Part shown: positions 54,701 through 64,000 of the stretch, in pieces
Position numbering within the stretch: position 1 is the first letter of the stretch
Layout: each line of letters begins with the position of its first letter
Source: Acholoe squamosa
Taxonomy: Eukaryota > Annelida > Polychaeta > Phyllodocida > Polynoidae
DNA length: 64,000 nt
Assembly: GCA_949317995.1 (NCBI GenBank)
Contig: OX439042.1
Span: 14,549,174 to 14,613,173 of the forward strand
Direction: 5' to 3'
The notes under the pieces: generated by a model
What the model was told of the DNA's origin: nothing
The model's database searches: none
Seen by the model: only the letters and a program-made list of their open reading frames with translations
Program-made: the position numbers and the translations under genes

Positions 54701-57700
54701 CCCTTATAAAGTACATAGTGGGTGTGATTGTGGGTGGATTCTATGCCTAGGTGCCTATGGGTGCAATCCCAAACATGTCTACTTTTCATTTCTATGGGAA
54801 CTGTTTTTTGTTTTTGTTTTTTTTAGGCCATTTTGGTTTTTAATGACAATTTAAAGACAGTTGTAAAAGAAAACACAATATTTACTTCATATAACACCGG
54901 TGCCATGGGTTTAGACGGGGGCACGTGCCCACTCCTTTTTACCAGTGTAATTAAATCTTTTAACTCCAAGATTTAGCCAAAAAAAAGTAGGGTCTTAATC
55001 TAGTGCGGCGACGGACCCCTCCTTTTCAAAATCCTGGCTACACTGCTGCATATATCCTACCTGGAAGCCTTCAATGAGAATGTTGTAGACGTTGCTCAGG
55101 GCGGCATAGTCCAGGTCCTGGGTTCCACCAGCTTCAGGGGCCGAGTCTGCGATCTGGATAATGACCTCGATGACGTCCAACGCCCGCTTCTTTCTACCTG
55201 TGGCCCCACTATTAGCTGCTACTATGTTGACGACCCTCACCTTATTCGCTGGTATCTGGAAAATAATAAGACGCACTTATATTAAAGGTTGATGACTACA
55301 GACCATTACATTGCTAATATCAGATTATGTATTTTAAGTGTATACAGTAGCTGTTAAGGAATGTCGTCAGGGGCCGAGGAGCCGAGACGATTTAAGATTT
55401 ATAATCAATATAAAGTTTCTTTAGGTGAAAACATTCTGCAATTTGGCATATATGCCTTTGGCGACATCTGTGCTGGCAACTTTGGGACAAGAACATTACT
55501 GTTATTTTTTACAGAGATTCCTCTTGTAAAGCAGTGCTTAACTGTAGCGCCATCTGGGGATTTATTAATCAAGCTGCACTGCTTCAGTGCAATGCAATTG
55601 TGTTGGCTTATTGTTCAATTTTATGAGGATCCTCGGTAGATTCAACGGTAATTTCTTAGGGTGTATGACATATATACATAGTGATTTGATGTAAAAGAAC
55701 ATTTGTCTAATATTACATTATACAAGGTGTGCAGATGTGTCCAAATTAATTAAAGTTTTTTTTTCTTCAGACATGAAAAAAAAAACACAGGATTGGGGAT
55801 TGGGAATTTAGCATAATTTTTCATCAAAGCTAAGGTCCAAGATCAAAAGGGCATTTCAAAATGATAACAATTGCTATAAGTTCACTATACAAGGGCTATA
55901 TTGGTACATACCCCCAAGAAGTAGGCCAAGTTCTGGACAATGTTCTTGCCAAAGAACTCATCAGCAGTCATTTCGAGGCCGCCTTTAAACAGGATGGTTG
56001 TTTTTGTCTGAATGATGAGAGGCTGGGGTCCTCTTACAATCATACAGAGCATCTTGGTATCGTAGTCAAATAGATTGGCACCAGTGGTATTACCGGTTAT
56101 GGACAGTGCAAACTGGTGGTAGTTCGTGGAGTGGTACTTAATTTCAGTACCTGAATAGTAGCCATTGACTGGGAGGATATAGCCTGAAAGAAGAGTAAAA
56201 GTTGAAAAGGTTATACCTTAAGGTTTTATAGTATAAGGCTAGCTATCAAGGTAGAACCCTCACCCAGTGCAGAGGCTTATGAATCAAATCTGCATTGGGG
56301 GGGGGCACCGGGGGCCCATAAGCAACCACATTGCATCGTAGGCTCAAGTGAGATGACGCCTATACATATCTCTATAGAGTATGTATGGAAAGGTAATTTT
56401 TGGTGAATTCTAGATCTGATTTGAGGCTAAGGCCCCCATTTTCACTATCCCGTTACCATATTATTCTAATTTGAGATGCAAGGTTTTGGCTTCTTTTCCA
56501 TTTTAAATGGGTTCTTGGCAAATTTTGACTTTATGACTGAGGGAGCCCAAGACCCCCTGCCCCCCCCCCTTTCTTAGGCCCCTGCAGTTAGGGGAACACA
56601 TGTTTAAAATGCAATATCAGGAGGCTGATGCACATTGGCTAAAGAGAGCCTAGGTAGGTACCGTCTCATTTTGAAAAGTCACTCTGCTTCATCATGGAAA
56701 TTGTAGTCACCACATTAGACTGAAAAGCCACCTGCCTTGTTTAAAAATATTGTGCATTGCACAAGCAGGTACCTTACTGTGTGAAGCTCTTTTTAATGTT
56801 CTTGTTTTGAGTAGCTATCATCTTCAATGAAAGGAACTTGTACCTGACTGGAATGAGCACTTCTGTGCAACACGAAAAAAGGTCAGGACTAAAGAGAAAG
56901 TGACTAGTTGGGTATATCTACAACCAGCCCACATGCTTCTGTGTACTGAGGACTAAAGAGAAGGTGACTAGTTGGGTATATCTACAACCAGCCCACTTGC
57001 TTATGTGTACTGTTGAAGTCTCACGGGAACCATCCGCGTGTACAAGTCAAATCGTATTCACGGGTCATGACAGTGCTGCTCAAGAAACTTTAGGTTTTCA
57101 GGATCAAAGTGCAGGTCAGCTGTATATAACATGAAAATATTTAAAGGAATAGTTAAGGCTTACGTTTCTTGTTATTGGCGGGGTCGTATAGGACATATAC
57201 ATCAAGTTTTTGTGCCGATGAGTAGAAGATGCACACTTTGAATGACTGTGATGAGGACGTGTAGGGGAAATGAATGCGCAGATTCTGTGGTGTTGTGCCC
57301 GTGAAGATGACCTCATAGGAATGACCTGTCATAAAGATAGATTAGAGTTCTTATACAATTTTAGAGACGTAGAAAATGTGACGCGTAAGAAATGTGGATG
57401 GGGGGGGGCTCCTGTATAATAAATATCATTGCTACCTAAAGATTTTGATTGATATAAATGGAGTTCTGTGGGAAAGGGAAAGATAGAGCCCACCACAAAC
57501 ACGCCCAATACAAACAATAAAAAGTTGAAGTACAATGTATTCTATGAATCTGCCCATTGTGGTTGGCATGGTCCTTAATTAGCTTTGTGGGCTGCAACTG
57601 ACAGGATGGACTGTGCAAAAAGAATAAAAATTGCAAAATGCACTTTGTGATTTGTACGTGTACCGGTCATGGGCCCAATATTAACATTTAAGTGGTAGCA

Positions 57701-60700
57701 TCTGCCTTTAAATGGTAGTCCTACCTGGAGATATTGGCTTCTGTTGGTACCCAGGCCTTTCCATACAAGGGTAGCCACCACAGACACCTGCATCTGATGG
57801 CTGTATGGTGAGGTATGCAGTCCTGCGGAGTAGAGTGAATTAAAAGTGGAGTGCTTAACCTTATTGATAAGGGTAAGACCAATCATCATCATTGGGTTTA
57901 GGGTGACTACACATAGATCTATAGTACTACAGGGAACTACATCCATATATATATTACTAGTACATAGGCCAAAAGGAAGTTGGATTTCCGGTAACATAGT
58001 CAAAAATATTGAGGTTGCTAGGTCGGATTTTTATTTTGTATCTAAGGCCTCATATAGTTATACTTTACTATGTTATCACTGGTTATCATAAGGACGGATC
58101 GATTTCTGTACGGAATTTAAGAATATGATGGGGGGAATGGAAAATCTTCAAAAAACTGAGGTCGGCCCCTTTGAGCTGAGGTCAGTCGGGTGACCAGAAC
58201 CTTTTTTTTTTTTTGGGGGGGGGGGGACATACGTATGTGTGTATCATGTATTTATGTTATGTGAATAACTTCTTCCCGTAGAGATAGCATTGCGGAGCCG
58301 ATCGCCACACCCCCAGTGGCGTAACGTGTCTCGATCCACCACAGCGGCTGATCCACTACTGCAGCCTCGTTCTGGGTGCATGTAAACATTCAAAATGGCG
58401 GACCGGCGCTTGTACGGGGAACTACGGTACTGGATTTTGATAATTTTTCCTTATTTAAACCTCTAAAAACATAAAATAAATATAGAACTAAACTCCCCTG
58501 GTGTCCTCGGTGGCTGATCCACCCCTCGGGGGAGACCCCCCCTCGTGGTGGATCGGCCACCTCGTACACCACGGTCGTTTAGTTCTATCTATTTATATAC
58601 AATTCAAATGTGACTCACGTCATGTTAGTTGTTACATTCTTGGCCCTTACAAGTGTTGGAGAATAGATGCGGGTTTTGAAATCAGAATCCAGACTTTCTG
58701 TGGAGAACCATTCATACTCCTGGCCACATACTAGGTAAGTGTGTGATTCTGCGTCCCAGGATCCATGTTCTTCTGCTCCAATTATTCCTATTCAAATTAA
58801 AAATGTTGTAAATTAATCAATAGTATAGACTACATAGAAATAAGGTGTAAGATCTTTCCAGAAATTATTCCACCGAAAAGAATATTCGGTGGATATTCCC
58901 AGGAACTGGACATTTTTTTTGGTTCTCGAGTATAAGATGTTCTGGCCTGTCCAAATTTCCGGAGATAATCACATTCTCTTGCCGCAAGTTGTGAACGTTC
59001 CCAACTCGAGTCCTGTAGTGTGTAGAGTCTCACCATAGAAGTCTGTATATATATGGAGATTTACTTCTCTCTGCACTAAGGCGTATTTCTCACAGTACCT
59101 ACAGGCCACTTTCAAGATATAGCAACTTTTCTAGGGTAAAAGTGGCACAGAATTATACATGCCACAAAGAACCATACATGCCACAAATTCACTCACTGTA
59201 GTTTTCAGATGAATCAATTCTACCTCCACCATCTTATTCTTTGTTTCGTTACCATCTCTTAATACTAACATCTGACAGTTGATCCAAAAATTTATAGGGA
59301 ATGGAAATATGTGGCACGTAGACGTATGAACCCATTTCGCGAGACTTGACGATAAGATGAATACAGAGACGTGCACAGTTTTTTACACTGTCTCAATGGT
59401 GCCATTTCAATTATGCCAACCATCACAGGTCTAGTTCAACATCGGATCAGTCGTAGACATATCAATGTTGAAATATTGTTCTCAGTTCAACTTTGGTTTT
59501 GTCCCTATTTATTTAAAACTTTCGGTTTTACTATTATCTAAATATTGATATATCACCATTATGACATTATTCAGATAAATCAACCAACAAATCTAAGAGT
59601 TGAGACATGTCACATCAACAATTAACCAACATAGAGCACATAAAGTTGAATCACCACTGTTGCATCAATGTTGAATCATGGGTGATTTGATTATGTGTCA
59701 ATTTTCAACTTCAACGATATTTCAATCTTGCTTCAACCGTTGATGGCATAATATCATCTGTGTTATATTAATATCAATCCAATCAAGGCACAAAAATATT
59801 TTGGTTGATACCCCCTGTGAACTCCACGATACACCAGGAGGCAATTTTTTAACACACTACGACCGCTCACCTTCATATGGCATTGCGGACCCTAAATTCA
59901 GTGACATTACAGCCCAATGTTAGAGCCCATGCTGTGCCTGCAGTACTTTGAATGCCCTAGTAAACTCTATGTAAAATGACAATGTATATGTGCTAATAAC
60001 ACAGAGTAGTCATAGGGCACTACCTACGATCACTGACACTAATTTATGGGGACATTAAAGTCACAGTGGATGTGTGCAGTTGTGGTGCATCTGCCTATGA
60101 TCACCCACTCAAAATAAGAGTGGGTTATCATAGGCATTGCCCTCAACCTGCTCCATACGATCAGCACTTAATGTAGTAATGACATAGGGTTTGGTAGGAC
60201 GGTTGTACCAGTCCATTTATTAGTTACCTCTAGATGCATGGCTGTACTGGCATCAGCATGAGGGATGCCACAACGGTAGTCATACCATCTTGAGAAATGC
60301 CTTCCAGTGTGTATTTTGATACGCAATAACCTACCTCTGCGTTGGTAGACTTCAGATATATTTCTCCTCCTGTTGTAGACATCGACCAATGCGACCTTTG
60401 GAATACGGTAGTCACCAATGCCAAAACGAGTGTCACCATCCCACTGGTAATCCATATCCGGTAGCAGGGAACCATTGCACCCAAGCGTGGAGCCGTCAAG
60501 GTCACTGACAATGAACTTCCTTGGACCATCACAGGCCGTTGTTCCACATTGACTTGCCTTGGCCGTGCTGTGTGGATAGATGTGGATTATTTTAGTGAAC
60601 AGGGAGGGCTGGATGATGCTTTTGTGTCAATTAATTATATTATAATAATGGCTAGGATTGATATGGAGAGTTTGGTTCCAAAACGCAATAAATCCATTCC

Positions 60701-63700
60701 AGATTCCATTTTTCTAGTGCTCCCATGAAGAAAAATCTAATGCTATCGTTTGATGACAGAGGCCTAGTGGACTATCTATAGTCCACTAGGCCTCTGTCAC
60801 AAACATTTACATAGGAAACGTATGGCTCAATCGCACGACAGAGGACCAGTGGATTATGGGTTTTGAGTACAAAGAGTTTAATCTTGGTCTTATTCCCCAG
60901 CCTATTCCACAATGTCTTTGATTAAATTTGCATGTTTTACATAGACCGAAACCTGGGATTCGAACTCATGAAATAAAAGCAAGAGAATTGTATAATTACC
61001 TTGGATCTGGATAGGGGACCCAAGCTATGGAACTTCTGTCGACATTCACAAGCGTTATGCCTCTCAGCTTGAAGGAGTAGTCCATGTCTTTGCTGAGCTT
61101 GTTGTAGGATATCATCGTATCACGCCCTCTGCTGGGGCACGCCAAATTGAAGTGAGCGAAACATGTGTCTGGATATAAGAAATGAGATAACATGCGGTTG
61201 TGTCAAAAAGGATAGTGTTAAAAGTCATACAGCATGAATACATCCAGGTGAAAGTGCAAGATTCGAAATTTTGAAAAAGAAGGGGAGTGCCCGTTTGTTT
61301 AGTCTAGAATTTTTTTATTACATTTGAGGCCTTACCGGGGGAAATAAACTCTAAACTACTGGCAAAACCCGCCACTGGATAGCTGGTAGTTCAAGCTCTA
61401 TTCATATGTCAATACAGAAAAATGCCTAATCTTTTTTCACAGCTCCTTGTGGCATATGACTGAGGCTTACTTGGCCTATATGAACCCTTAGGTTGTCATG
61501 GTTCTTTTATTTTTGCAAGGCTGTCAAGAAAGAATAAAGGAGCGAGGACATACACCCTCAGCCCCAATTGTAAATGGGCTATAAAGACCACTGTACTGGG
61601 TACAGGGCAACCCACACGGGGCATTGGATTTGTATTGACAGAAAATACTACTGTTTTCTGAAAATAGAAGCTGTGTACTGTAAAAAGCTTGCCGCAGTCT
61701 AACAGTGTAGTATTTTTATCATTTACTTATAAGGTATCTAGAATTTCTAACGAAAAATTAAGATGCAAAAAAGCAATGACATATAGGCCAAGGTGCTGCA
61801 ATTTCAGAACGACGTAGACCTAGCAGTCTGGCCAATTCTGGGAGCCCTGGGGACATTTACTGGCTATACCGACTTAACTGCCGGGATAATCTCCGCATAT
61901 AAACCGTGGCCGATTCATCATCGTTTATCATCATTATAGACCGTCTCAGAAACAGGGTAGGGTAGGGAGGGTGGGGGTAGGTAGGTGTAGAAACCTCCCA
62001 TAGCTTCCCTCAATATTTTTATTGGCATGGACGTGCAGTCAGCCTTTGAGGTCCCACAGTTTTTTTAATTATCAGAAATTCATAGATTACAGAAAAAAGT
62101 TAAATTTTTTGAAGATTCCAAAGCGATCCATGAACTCAGGGTGCGGCTTATATGCGGGTGTGGCATAGACACAAGGTTGTTACGACATCGGCCAATTAAA
62201 TAATCCCAACTGTTCAGTGTGGACCTCTCATGAGGCAGATTGTAACCTTTTATAACTAGCTTCAGCAATGGCCTTGCCCATAGGACAATATGCTACCTTG
62301 GTATATAGCTGGTGTCTGGTGAGTTTTCGTATTGACTGCTTCAATGGTACATCGTTCCCATCCACTAAGAACTGGAGGGCATTTCTCGAGATGGTACGAC
62401 TAAGAACTGGAAGGCATTTCTCAAGATGGTACGACCAGACACAACCAGTATGACTTGAAACCCTCAATATCAGAGTGTGTGATCGTAGGCAACACACTAC
62501 AGTTACTCTGTACGATCAGCACTTAAGGCAGTAGTTACATAGGGTTTGGTGTGGCAGTCATACCAGCGCAATCATTAGGGACCACTATAAACCAGTACGA
62601 GGATTGTTGGTCCATGGGGAATGAGTTTAAAGATGTAGGACTGTAATTGCTCTTAACTGAGGGATCTCACTGCGACTTGAAGGGGGTCTAGTCGTACCAT
62701 CTTGAGAAATACCTTCCAGATGACAGGTTGGCATGATGCACTCATTTGACATGATGCATTAATGCATCATGCCAAATGAGGTGCTGGTGAGACTGCTCAC
62801 CAGCACTTCATTGGAGCATCATGCCGACCCTCCGGGAGTTTGTGTATTAACCCCGTAGGATCAGCATGATGCAAGAATGTAGCCCTGGCAAGTCACTCGC
62901 CAGGGCTCCATTCATCTATGCATCATGACGACCAATGGGCATGATGCATAATGCCTCAGTGGCCATTAAAAAGTTAAGGTTAGAAATGAGAGTAACTTAC
63001 CTTCAACATATGATATTCCATACATAGCAGGCTGCACCTTGGCAAGGATGACAGGCATGAATGGGAACAGGTTGCCACCAGAGCTGAAAAGGTGGCAAAT
63101 GCCAACCTTGCCTACGCTCTTGCATCGTGTAAGGTAGACTGAGGCCAGGCCAAAGTTAACTGCATCAGCCCCTCCACTACCTGTGTCAGGTTTGTCATTG
63201 GTACAGTCAAACCCTGGAGCAGTACCCACAATGGAGGAGTTATGAACGCGGATAGAGTGTGCGATAAAGCCATGGCCCTTCACACCAGGTCCCTTTATCA
63301 TGATGAAGATACCGACACCGTTTTCACAAAACACAGAGGCTGCTACAATGATGTTCTGTACTGGGACTTGCACATACAGGCCAAAGCCCCATGCCCTAAA
63401 CACTCGGAATCCTGTAACCATTGAGCATTTTTCTCCTGCAACGCCATCCTGGTCATCTCCAGGAGTGGTACCTGGTATTATAGCTATGCCCATGACAGTT
63501 GTGTGGACGGTGTTGTTAGACCAAAAGCCAACATCAACTGGAAGGCAATATATCAAAAGTCTGGCTGAGTAATGGAATTTGATTATTATCATAATTAGGG
63601 CAACATAAAGGGGAACTGTTTGACGATATTATGCAGCACCACGAGGAAGAGGAAATGTGTCAAAGTATTTCATTTTCAAGGTTTAAGTTTGGTACATATT

Positions 63701-64000
63701 AATTCCAGAGTCAATAACCCTGGGTATCATCATGGAATTCTGAGTTACTTTTGGTGATATGAGGGCCCTTTCCAAGATATTTTACCTCTCCTGGTACAAA
63801 AGAGGCCAACCTTGCTTGTGAGATCTTGCTTATAAAAAGAAAATTATCAAATTTTAAGGTGTTCCTTTCAACAAAGGTTTACTGTAATTCAAAAAGAGAA
63901 TATACATATAGTAAGAGGTCATACGTGAACATGATATGCCATCTATTCTGTAGCCGGCTCGCTCAGATCCTGCGACCGCATTGTCCTCGAGGTTAACATT
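48212..64000 (-). CDS. PKHD1L1: Fibrocystin/fibrocystin-L family receptor, 3' part (5' partial)
   Basis: Sixteen exons in minus-strand order: >64000-63925, 63537-63001, 61168-61000, 60567-60335, 58787-58619, 57822-57725, 57325-57164, 56183-55912, 55255-55061, 54335-54087, 53722-53556, 52802-52604, 52088-51707, 51010-50820, 49608-49491 and 48735-48212. Every phase joins. Family-typical stretches are GERAGY-like SERAGYRIDG, DLDGSTLGCNGSLL with QWDGDTRFGIGDYRIPK, NIVQNLAYFLG joined to IPANKVRVVNIV, and GWAIFNAISVSDIGNYT. The family comprises very large extracellular proteins with IPT/TIG, PA14, G8 and parallel beta-helix repeats and one membrane helix; PKHD1 acts in cilia and PKHD1L1 in hair-cell stereocilia coats. 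Only the beta-helix end, the membrane-proximal part and the tail are in the window. The symbol marks the family; PKHD1 and PKHD1L1 cannot be told apart here. Confidence 0.85.
49491..49608 (-). CDS. PKHD1L1: Transmembrane exon of the fibrocystin-family gene
   Basis: Acceptor TTTCACAG, then ALPADITLALVLGICIPVGV and the rest of a helix ending VVIIVICAIKRGKLTS. The positive KRGK marks the inner face, and the cysteine before it could be lipidated. Phase 0 in, phase 1 out. Confidence 0.85.
50040..50845 (-). repeat. 42-bp minisatellite made of splice-donor copies
   Basis: I count 18 AAG/GT junctions by eye, plus one variant at the 3' side. The unit, read on the minus strand, runs from GTAAGGCCCTTCTACCCCCT to ACACCTACTCCCAAG. 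42 bp is 14 codons; the frame of the exon stays open through the array down to a TAG at about 50103. Two units are shortened or altered near 50260-50320 and still keep frame. Confidence 0.9.
50820..51010 (-). CDS. PKHD1L1: Membrane-proximal exon that runs into a donor array
   Basis: Encodes GPYTIGFVVSGTEVGV, then CPALSWHNVVLSC and VNGTSFYPLLTTPTPK. The first donor, CCTAAG/GTAAGG at 50820/50819, is phase 0 and fits the membrane exon. The bases just before it belong to the repeat unit that continues through the intron, so any of the later donors would add whole units of 14 residues rich in Pro and Thr. Confidence 0.8.
51090..51310. repeat. Hairpin repeat of the GCATCATG family
   Basis: CAATGCAGTACTGGC and GCCAGTACTGCATTG pair closely; the outer parts have ATGATGC ends. 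Lies in a fibrocystin-family intron. Confidence 0.6.
52930..53155. repeat. Hairpin repeat of the GCATCATG family
   Basis: Inner arms ATGCATGAATGCAGCTCTGG and complement, outer ends AATGCATCATGCCCATTGGT-like. Best-preserved member with 62725-62960. Confidence 0.75.
58254..58590 (-). mobile_element. Hairpin-bearing dispersed element, copy 2 (reverse)
   Basis: Near-identical complement of 30125-30489, starting TTATGTGAATAACTTCTTCC and ending CGGTCGTTTAGTTCTATCT. The central hairpin is shorter than in copy 1. It ends about 30 bp from the fibrocystin-family exon at 58619. Confidence 0.8.
58850..59005. mobile_element. Foldback MITE, partial copy 2
   Basis: Shares TATTCCCAGGAACTGGACAT, TATAAGATGTTCTG and CCGGAGATAATCAC with the element at 23150-23425; the left arm is missing. 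Confidence 0.65.
60140..60310. repeat. Dispersed repeat ending in CATACCATCTTGAGAAATG
   Basis: Same family as 30515-30680 and 62500-62722; shares ACGATCAGCACTTAA, ACATAGGGTTTGGT and the terminal block. It ends about 25 bp before the exon end at 60335. Confidence 0.65.
60753..60799. repeat. Near-perfect palindrome
   Basis: TGACAGAGGCCTAGTGGACTA is followed within a few bases by its exact complement. Could be a minimal foldback element or a replication/excision scar. Confidence 0.75.
62500..62722. repeat. Dispersed repeat ending in CGTACCATCTTGAGAAAT
   Basis: Same family; has TACGATCAGCACTTAAGGCA and ACATAGGGTTTGGTGTGG. A short inverted piece with GGCATTTCTCAAGATGGTAC lies at 62377-62430. Confidence 0.65.
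62725..62960. repeat. Hairpin repeats of the GCATCATG family, two adjacent hairpins
   Basis: Two palindromes, one around GGTGCTGGTGAGACTGCTCA and one around GCCCTGGCAAGTCACTCGCC, with GCATCATG steps between them. Confidence 0.7.
63001..63537 (-). CDS. PKHD1L1: Fibrocystin-family beta-helix exon
   Basis: A 537-nt exon, phase 1 at both ends. It has repeated short beta-strand turns such as NTVHTTVMGIAIIPGT, RVFRAWGFGLYVQVPVQN, NIIVAASVFCENGVGIF and HGFIAHSIRVHNSSIVGT, which is the rhythm of right-handed parallel beta-helix repeats. The next exon upstream (from 63925) gives NVNLEDNAVAGSERAGYRID, the preceding turn. Confidence 0.85.

Overview
This is a 64 kb piece of an animal nuclear genome. Genes are split by introns with GT/AG borders, coding is sparse, and much of the space holds short inverted-repeat transposons. 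The best taxonomic guess is a non-vertebrate chordate, most likely an amphioxus (Branchiostoma). Reasons are an NLR with multiplied CARDs, a fibrocystin-family gene, a structurally complete Harbinger transposon, and two minisatellites that each span an exon-intron junction, which I recall being described in amphioxus genes as 'mirages'. The genus is inference.

Layout. (1) About 3.56-12.5 kb, + strand: the 3' part of a gene for a single-pass membrane protein with two CUB domains and a long cytoplasmic tail carrying PPxY motifs, followed by a long 3' UTR. (2) About 17.5-37.8 kb, + strand: a large NLR-type (NACHT, STAND ATPase) gene. It has four CARD copies (one decayed), a NACHT exon, six exons of an unrecognised repeated module where leucine-rich repeats would be expected, and a last exon encoding a multi-pass membrane domain. 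All exon phases fit. Two of the module exons contain an in-frame stop, but every module exon is symmetric (phase 2-2), so skipping them keeps the frame. (3) 38.9-45.5 kb: a 6.57 kb Harbinger/PIF element with a complete-looking HARBI1-like transposase (+) and a convergent MADF/BESS accessory gene (-) whose frame breaks at a 10-A run. (4) 48.2 kb to beyond 64 kb, - strand: the last 16 exons of a fibrocystin/fibrocystin-L (PKHD1/PKHD1L1) family receptor, ending in a transmembrane exon and a tail of about 180 residues. The exon before the transmembrane exon runs into a 42-bp array of about 18 splice-donor copies that stays open in frame.

The most interesting object is gene 2: a CARD-NACHT receptor with a phase-compatible polytopic membrane domain and possible stop-exon switching. 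The paired junction minisatellites come second. The rest is mostly MITE-like elements, foldback hairpins, one short retroposon with a 12-bp target duplication, and intergenic DNA with nothing I can name. All exon borders were read by eye from splice consensus, frame and homology between duplicates; no transcript or database search was available.
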